Of a stretch of DNA of 64,000 nt, positions 59,753-64,000 are shown piece by piece. Both the position numbers and the translations under genes were made by a program. The notes under the pieces were generated by a model that had not been told where the DNA came from, searched no databases, and saw only the letters and a list, made by a program, of their open reading frames with translations. The stretch covers positions 1 to 64,000 of the forward strand of contig NZ_CP018188.1 of NCBI RefSeq assembly GCF_009738225.1, read 5' to 3'. Within the stretch, counting starts at the first letter, position 1, and each line of letters begins with the position of its first letter. Origin of the DNA: Streptococcus salivarius. Lineage in GTDB: Bacteria; Bacillota; Bacilli; Lactobacillales; Streptococcaceae.

Positions 59753-62564
59753 TTTCAACACTCCCTTTTGGAACATCTAATAACAATAATGATGGTACTT
59801 CATAATTGGATATATATCTAAGCAACTGATATGCTATCCCTATTTCACCAACCATCATATTAAACACCCTTGTGTGTTGTGGCAAGCCAGATTCCCAACC
59901 AAATTTTTGAGAATTACGAACAATATTAAGCATGATACCTTCTATATCTACTTCATTCTTCAAGGAGTCATCTAAATTCATAAATAATTCCATATTACCC
60001 ATTTTCCCGTGACAAAGGCAATCCGAATTCAAATAACCATTATTTAATACCGTTTGTTTAGCCATTTCATAATTATTTTTCAACTCTTTATCGTTTAACC
60101 ATTTTGATTCTCTATATCTCGTTAATCCGATACCTGTTGCACCATGACACCAATAAATAGGATCTGGCATTCCTAACTCTGAACGTTTTCCTTTATTTCT
60201 AAAATCAATCCAATTTCCATCAGAAATACGGGTATTTTCAAAATCAATAGCTGACTTCGCTATTTTAAAATAATTTAAATTTTTATTGATTTCCCATGAT
60301 AAAAGTAATGCATAAGCAATTCCAGATTGTCCGTGAGATAATCCATTTAGAACTTCTGAATCTGAAAAATCCGATACCCAATAAACCTTATCATCTTCTT
60401 TTTTCACATTATCAATAATAAATTCAGATATCCTATTAATTAAATGATATAGTGTTTTATTTTGCTCTACGTTATATATGTTGCACAGAACAACTAATAA
60501 GCCCGATACTCCAGAAATATAATCTATATTTTGCTCCTCCAGTGACTGGCTGGAAAATTCTTTGATTATATCTAAATATAATTTCTGGTATTGAGTTAAT
60601 TTAAGTCTTTTCCACAAACTAAAGTATAGATAAATCAAACCTCCTTTTCCTAAAAAGACTGACATATCACTACTTTCTATAAGATTCTTTGTGGTTTCCA
60701 GTGTTTTCAATATCTTATTTAATGAGACTAGATATCGCTCTTCACCAAGAATTTGATAAGCATATAAATAACCTAAGGCATTCCCAATTAATCCATTATA
60801 CAAGGTAATGTTCTGAGGAGATATTACCCATTGTTCGGTCTCCGTAATATCAATATTGAGCCATGTCATCTCCTCCTCTGAAGAAAAACTATCCTTATTT
60901 GCATCAATAAATATCTGTCTAACGCTGTCTAAGATTTCCTCATTAAAACTTTGTTTTGAGGATATCGATGGAAAATAATAAGATTTCCCATCTTTCCTCT
61001 CCCAATGTTTAATCGGTTTTTTCAAGACTATTCCAATCAATTCACAAGTGAACTTCATTCTTTCATCATTCAGGGTGGCTATATTATCAAATAACGAGGT
61101 TGTCTTTCCTAGATTTCCAATTACTGTTCCTAAAGAATTATATACATTTCCATTGGGATCCATTGAAAAGTAAGGAATATCACCATTCATCAAGTCTTTA
61201 ATTTCACTATCAACAATAAATTGTTCAATATGTTTTGACTCATATAGTATCGAAAATAGATTCTCCCTCTTTTTTTCTGAGAAAAGATATTTTGGATTCG
61301 TAGAGGCTTGCAAAAATTTTCCATAGTCGGAAGTATTTCTGAATATGGCTCTAGTTCTCAATTTCGGGAAACCATATAAAATTTTTTTGACCTTTGCACG
61401 TTGCGTCATGAGAAATGTATAGCATTCTCTAAATCCTGCAATTACCTCATTAGCATAGTCGAGAGGTTCCACCATTTTCTCATTTAATGTTGGAATATTA
61501 TAGCTATCTTCCTGAAAATAGTCAGTTTTCACTAACTTCATATCCCCACGATTTTTATTTATCAGTTCATACTTCCCCTTTTTTCTTTTTCCACCTTTTC
61601 CACTTATTCCAGAAATGTTAGGAGCGCTGTTTTTCTCAAATTGTACAGGAAATAAACCATTTGAAAGTGATGTCTCATAAATTCTCTGATAAGTATCAAC
61701 AGTAATCCCTTCAAAATTATTAGTTTGTACATTCAACTTTCTTTGAAAAAATGTTTCAACATCAATTAAATATAAATCTCCGCCTGAAACAATCACATTT
61801 TCCATATGTAAGTCCGTAATGGAAAAAATTTCAGAAAATGCTGCTAAAACACCATACTTAAGGTATATTCTCTTTACTTCATCATTATTAGAATTTATAT
61901 AATCCACACCGAGTTGCCAACAATAATCCGCTTTAATTAAGCTTTCAGGAAGACTGAACGAGGGTATATTATTAGATTTCAATAAACTAATAAGTTCTAA
62001 CAAAATGTTGTATGAATCATAACTCTTAGGCTTGTAGTAAATGGATTTCCCTTTAAATTCAATCTTAACAACTGTTTGTTTTTGAGAATGACTATCTCCA
62101 AGTGAAAACTCAACATTACTTAGGGGTGCAGTAATATTAAAACACGACCTTAACTCAGACAAGTCTTTTAAAAATCTATCAAATAGTAAAGAATATGATT
62201 CTTCTATTAATCTGACTTCTCTATTGATTTGTTTTAACAAATACGGATACCTATCAAAAAAATTATTTATTCCATTTTCTTCCTTTATTTGCTGTATATA
62301 TTGCTCATATGCCTCTGACTTATTTCCAATTTCCTTGGAAAAATTATTTATATCTAAAACTAGTGTTTTCATTGAAAGGAACATTACGGTTTCAAATAAT
62401 TGATTTTCAAACTCAATATAAAATAACTTATCTGTCGTTTTCCTCAATAAATAAATATTTTCACTAATAGAAGCATCTAGTATGTCGTAATTAAAAATTG
62501 AGTTAAAGTATTCGTAAAACTGATGTTGCTGATATTCTAACTTTAATTCATTTCTTTTTATCAT
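59730..62564 (-). CDS. salB: Lantibiotic modification enzyme, LanM type
   Basis: About 944 residues. ATG 62562-62564 is preferred because GGTAGGG lies 6 bases upstream; a TTG at 62603 lies inside a terminator hairpin and is unlikely. The N-terminal half is the DUF4135 dehydratase, a kinase-like fold that phosphorylates and eliminates Ser/Thr (FSITDLHMENVIVSGGDLYL, LIDVETFF). The C-terminal half is the LanC-like cyclase with zinc ligands in YWCHGATGIGLTR and CLCHGKMGN and the GLSHGQSGIAYA repeat. It installs the lanthionine rings of salivaricin A. Confidence 0.92.
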   Translation of the reverse strand: MIKRNELKLEYQQHQFYEYFNSIFNYDILDASISENIYLLRKTTDKLFYIEFENQLFETVMFLSMKTLVLDINNFSKEIGNKSEAYEQYIQQIKEENGINNFFDRYPYLLKQINREVRLIEESYSLLFDRFLKDLSELRSCFNITAPLSNVEFSLGDSHSQKQTVVKIEFKGKSIYYKPKSYDSYNILLELISLLKSNNIPSFSLPESLIKADYCWQLGVDYINSNNDEVKRIYLKYGVLAAFSEIFSITDLHMENVIVSGGDLYLIDVETFFQRKLNVQTNNFEGITVDTYQRIYETSLSNGLFPVQFEKNSAPNISGISGKGGKRKKGKYELINKNRGDMKLVKTDYFQEDSYNIPTLNEKMVEPLDYANEVIAGFRECYTFLMTQRAKVKKILYGFPKLRTRAIFRNTSDYGKFLQASTNPKYLFSEKKRENLFSILYESKHIEQFIVDSEIKDLMNGDIPYFSMDPNGNVYNSLGTVIGNLGKTTSLFDNIATLNDERMKFTCELIGIVLKKPIKHWERKDGKSYYFPSISSKQSFNEEILDSVRQIFIDANKDSFSSEEEMTWLNIDITETEQWVISPQNITLYNGLIGNALGYLYAYQILGEERYLVSLNKILKTLETTKNLIESSDMSVFLGKGGLIYLYFSLWKRLKLTQYQKLYLDIIKEFSSQSLEEQNIDYISGVSGLLVVLCNIYNVEQNKTLYHLINRISEFIIDNVKKEDDKVYWVSDFSDSEVLNGLSHGQSGIAYALLLSWEINKNLNYFKIAKSAIDFENTRISDGNWIDFRNKGKRSELGMPDPIYWCHGATGIGLTRYRESKWLNDKELKNNYEMAKQTVLNNGYLNSDCLCHGKMGNMELFMNLDDSLKNEVDIEGIMLNIVRNSQKFGWESGLPQHTRVFNMMVGEIGIAYQLLRYISNYEVPSLLLLDVPKGSVESEKNYTD

Positions 62565-62583
62565 ATTTATCCCTACCATTGCT

Positions 62584-62622
62584 AAAAAATCCTGCCTAGA
62601 CAAAGTCTAAACAGGATTTTTT
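62584..62622 (-). terminator. Hairpin between salA and salB (attenuating terminator)
   Basis: AAAAATCCTG and CAGGATTTTT pair around an inner CTAGAC/GTCTA stem, with six T's on the minus strand. It lies between precursor and modification gene and should give more salA than salB mRNA. Confidence 0.75.
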
Positions 62623-62647
62623 AGTCTGCTTATCCAGATTGTTTTAA

Positions 62648-62803
62648 TTAACAACAAACGAATATCGAGTTCGGACAGTCATCAGTAATAGTTGCAATCC
62701 AACCTGGACCTCTTTTACCACCAGCTACTTCCATGAGTTCTTTTTCAGAAACTTCTTCGATAGCATTGTTCAAAATATCTTTTGAGTTTTTCATGGCATT
62801 CAT
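62648..62803 (-). CDS. salA: Salivaricin A-type lantibiotic precursor
   Basis: 51 residues, ATG 62801-62803 behind AGAAGGGAG. The leader is MNAMKNSKDILNNAIEEVSE, continuing KELMEVAGG, with the double-Gly cleavage site. The 22-residue core begins KRGPGWIATITDDCPN and ends SIFVCC. Compared from memory with prototype salivaricin A, it has Pro instead of Ser at core position 4 and Ile instead of Val at position 18. The three Cys, the Thr residues and Ser that form the type A(II) rings are kept. It is a pore-independent, lipid II-directed lantibiotic active against streptococci. A second ATG at codon 4 is a possible alternative start. Confidence 0.95.
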   Translation of the reverse strand: MNAMKNSKDILNNAIEEVSEKELMEVAGGKRGPGWIATITDDCPNSIFVCC

Positions 62804-63118
62804 TCTCCCTTCTGTTAGTATGTAGTAAATTTTTTCTACGCTCTTATTGTAACCAATACATCTTTATTTTTAGTGAGTAAAAAGTGCAAATATTGTTTTT
62901 TTATTAATATTTTTAAAATGTAAAATATCGCTTTATAAAAAGCAGTCTCTCAAATTTCATTTTTTGTAGCTATTTTACAATCCAATGCCTTCTTATTATA
63001 AAATTAATCCCTTAAATTCAGACTAGGTGACTTAACAAAGAGAAACACTCAAAATAGTGTTTGTCTACTGTCTAAATTTTCTAGCTCTTATTCTTGTTTC
63101 TTGCCGAGAGGTTTGAGT
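62804..63118. other. salA upstream regulatory region
   Basis: A -10 TACAAT lies on the minus strand at 62846-62851. The hexamer 17 bases upstream is not a good -35, as expected for an activator-dependent (SalR) promoter. The rest (62890-63118) is AT-rich; I see no gene and no clear direct repeat for SalR. Confidence 0.5.
62846..62851 (-). promoter_or_regulatory. Probable -10 of the salA promoter
   Basis: Minus-strand TACAAT, 42 bases before the salA start codon, with no matching -35. Consistent with positive control by SalR. Confidence 0.5.
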
Positions 63119-63196
63119 ATGAAAAAACAATTTAACTTATACATACTTCTTTTTGAGGTAATTATTATAATATTTTCATCACTACCTTTTTTATAA
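63119..63196 (+). CDS. Hydrophobic micro-ORF, 25 aa
   Basis: ATG 63119 with CGAGAGG 7 bases upstream; reads MKKQFNLYILLFEVIIIIFS and then SLPFL. It is a single transmembrane peptide with two Lys at the start and is followed seven bases later by a strong terminator. Possible roles are a type I toxin, a signalling peptide or a spurious ORF. No antisense RNA promoter is evident. Confidence 0.35.
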   Translation: MKKQFNLYILLFEVIIIIFSSLPFL

Positions 63197-63202
63197 ACTT
63201 TA

Positions 63203-63233
63203 TTCAAAAGGAGTCATTCTGACTCCTTTTGAA
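63203..63233 (+). terminator. Strong bidirectional-type hairpin
   Basis: Perfect 13-bp stem TTCAAAAGGAGTC / GACTCCTTTTGAA with loop ATTCT. Confidence 0.75.
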
Positions 63234-63317
63234 CATAAAGAAAATTTCTAACCAAATATTGAACAGACGGCTATTCCAAATATCTGAAACATTTCAATTT
63301 ATGACAATCAATAATAG

Positions 63318-63359
63318 AAAAGGATAACATCTCCTCAAGAAGATATTATCCTTTTTTTA
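63318..63359. terminator. Bidirectional terminator
   Basis: AAAAGGATAA (63318-63327) pairs with TTATCCTTTT (63346-63355), with T runs on both strands. It ends the minus-strand gene at 63363. Confidence 0.75.
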
Positions 63360-63362
63360 TGA

Positions 63363-64000
63363 TTAAACGAAATCAAATAGTGAAATTTCTTCGTAGACTT
63401 CTACTTCTACTACCTCATTAACAGAGGTTTCAGTAACTACCTCTGTAGAAACATTGTCATTATGTTCTTCAGTCATTCCAAAGAGTGCAGAAATACTTTC
63501 TAGGAAGACATCAGCCATATCAAGAACTTCTTGTGAAACAACAACATGAGTCGTTTCTTCAACGGTTTCTTGAGCAACTACTACTTCTTCCTCGAAGGCA
63601 GCCTCTGCTTCATCTACTGACTCATCGATAACTTCAACAAGTTCGCTTTCTTCATCAGGATTATAGCTAGCACTATATTCCTCAGTGATTGAGCTAACTT
63701 TTACATCAGAGTCCTCATCCATCTCTGGATGGTCTGCCTTGTACTGTGATTCGAAAGCATTGATAACTTCTTCAATTTGCTCTACAGTAGGCTTCTTAGA
63801 CTCGTCCTCGACTTCGATAAGAGGATTAACAATGGCACGTTTAGCTGATACATAGTCAAGACGAGCTTGATCTGCAAAAACATCTGCAGCTTCTCCTCGC
63901 TTAATAGTTTCTGAACAACGGTCAATGTTTTCCTGTAAGAGTTTGGCTTGTTTATCCATACCATCAATAACATTGTTGATACGCTGGATAGTCCCAATAC
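63363..64000 (-). CDS. C-terminal part of a larger acidic protein (5' end outside window)
   Basis: The frame is open to the window edge. The visible ~212 residues begin IGTIQRINNVIDGMDKQAKL. The first ~60 are a helical coiled coil (ENIDRCSETIKRGEAADVFA, DQARLDYVSAKRAIVNPLIE), followed by a long Glu/Val-rich acidic tail. The coiled-coil part resembles the end of the very large Snf2/DNA-methylase-type proteins on streptococcal plasmids and ICEs, where 'ID-MDKQA' helices follow the helicase. The upstream part is needed to confirm this. An internal ATG at 63959 is probably not the start, because upstream codons are protein-like. Confidence 0.5.
   Translation of the reverse strand, partial: IGTIQRINNVIDGMDKQAKLLQENIDRCSETIKRGEAADVFADQARLDYVSAKRAIVNPLIEVEDESKKPTVEQIEEVINAFESQYKADHPEMDEDSDVKVSSITEEYSASYNPDEESELVEVIDESVDEAEAAFEEEVVVAQETVEETTHVVVSQEVLDMADVFLESISALFGMTEEHNDNVSTEVVTETSVNEVVEVEVYEEISLFDFV

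Noticed and set aside
62565..62603. Upstream TTG start for salB
   Set aside because: It lies inside the salA/salB terminator hairpin; the ATG at 62564 has a proper ribosome site.

Overview
This window is low-GC DNA from a Streptococcus, most probably S. salivarius or a close relative. The evidence is LPxTG surface proteins with streptococcal signal peptides, a pezA/pezT pair, ISL3, IS30, IS3 and IS110 family elements, and a complete salivaricin A type lantibiotic operon. No chromosomal housekeeping gene, rRNA or tRNA was seen. Together with plasmid-style genes (UmuC/YolD, recombinases, toxin-antitoxin loci, an aggregation-type adhesin, a conjugation ATPase fragment) this suggests a megaplasmid or a large integrative element. 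Salivaricin A loci are known to sit on S. salivarius megaplasmids.

Layout. 0-3.6 kb: small hypothetical genes, among them a PD-(D/E)xK-like protein, a zinc-ribbon peptide and a degraded stretch with a topoisomerase fragment. 3.7-7.7 kb: two cell-wall-anchored proteins, the first frameshifted, the second of antigen I/II type. 7.9-13.9 kb: small membrane proteins followed by many decayed genes, including a BsuBI/PstI restriction enzyme and a SIR2-like protein that look like a dead defence island. 14-16.5 kb: a UmuC-like polymerase (frameshifted) with a YolD-like partner behind a clear promoter and operator, then two Gly-Tyr-repeat proteins. 16.8-24.3 kb: an IS110 element, a truncated XRE regulator, a tyrosine recombinase and an unidentified plasmid operon. 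24.4-25.9 kb: IS30, IS3 and IS200 debris. 26.2-30.8 kb: a diverged SHMT-like PLP enzyme convergent with a STAND-type ATPase, both preceded by the same 26-bp leader in inverted orientation, followed by a tyrosine recombinase. 31-34 kb: pezAT and small ICE-like genes. 35-39.3 kb: a pile-up of IS110 and IS30 copies.

39.3-45.7 kb is an apparently intact azol(in)e-peptide (LAP/TOMM) cluster: two ABC exporters, a ThiF/E1-like protein, a compact YcaO cyclodehydratase and a SagB-like dehydrogenase on the minus strand, and a 39-residue Cys-rich precursor on the plus strand. The two divergent promoters each overlap or abut a CcpA-type cre-like palindrome. I regard this cluster as the most likely undescribed system here.

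45.7-52.7 kb holds an ISL3 element, an HdiR-like repressor, a type I toxin-antitoxin locus whose toxin has a nonsense codon, two orphan small-RNA candidates and a third IS110 copy. 52.8-62.8 kb is the salivaricin A operon (salA-salB-salT-salX-salY-salK-salR, minus strand): precursor, LanM, protease-exporter, immunity transporter and two-component system. The window ends in the 3' part of a larger minus-strand gene.

Three otherwise unrelated promoters (3.6, 7.8 and 24.3 kb) carry an identical 14-bp box at a nearly constant distance from the -10 element. This points to a shared regulator of the element.
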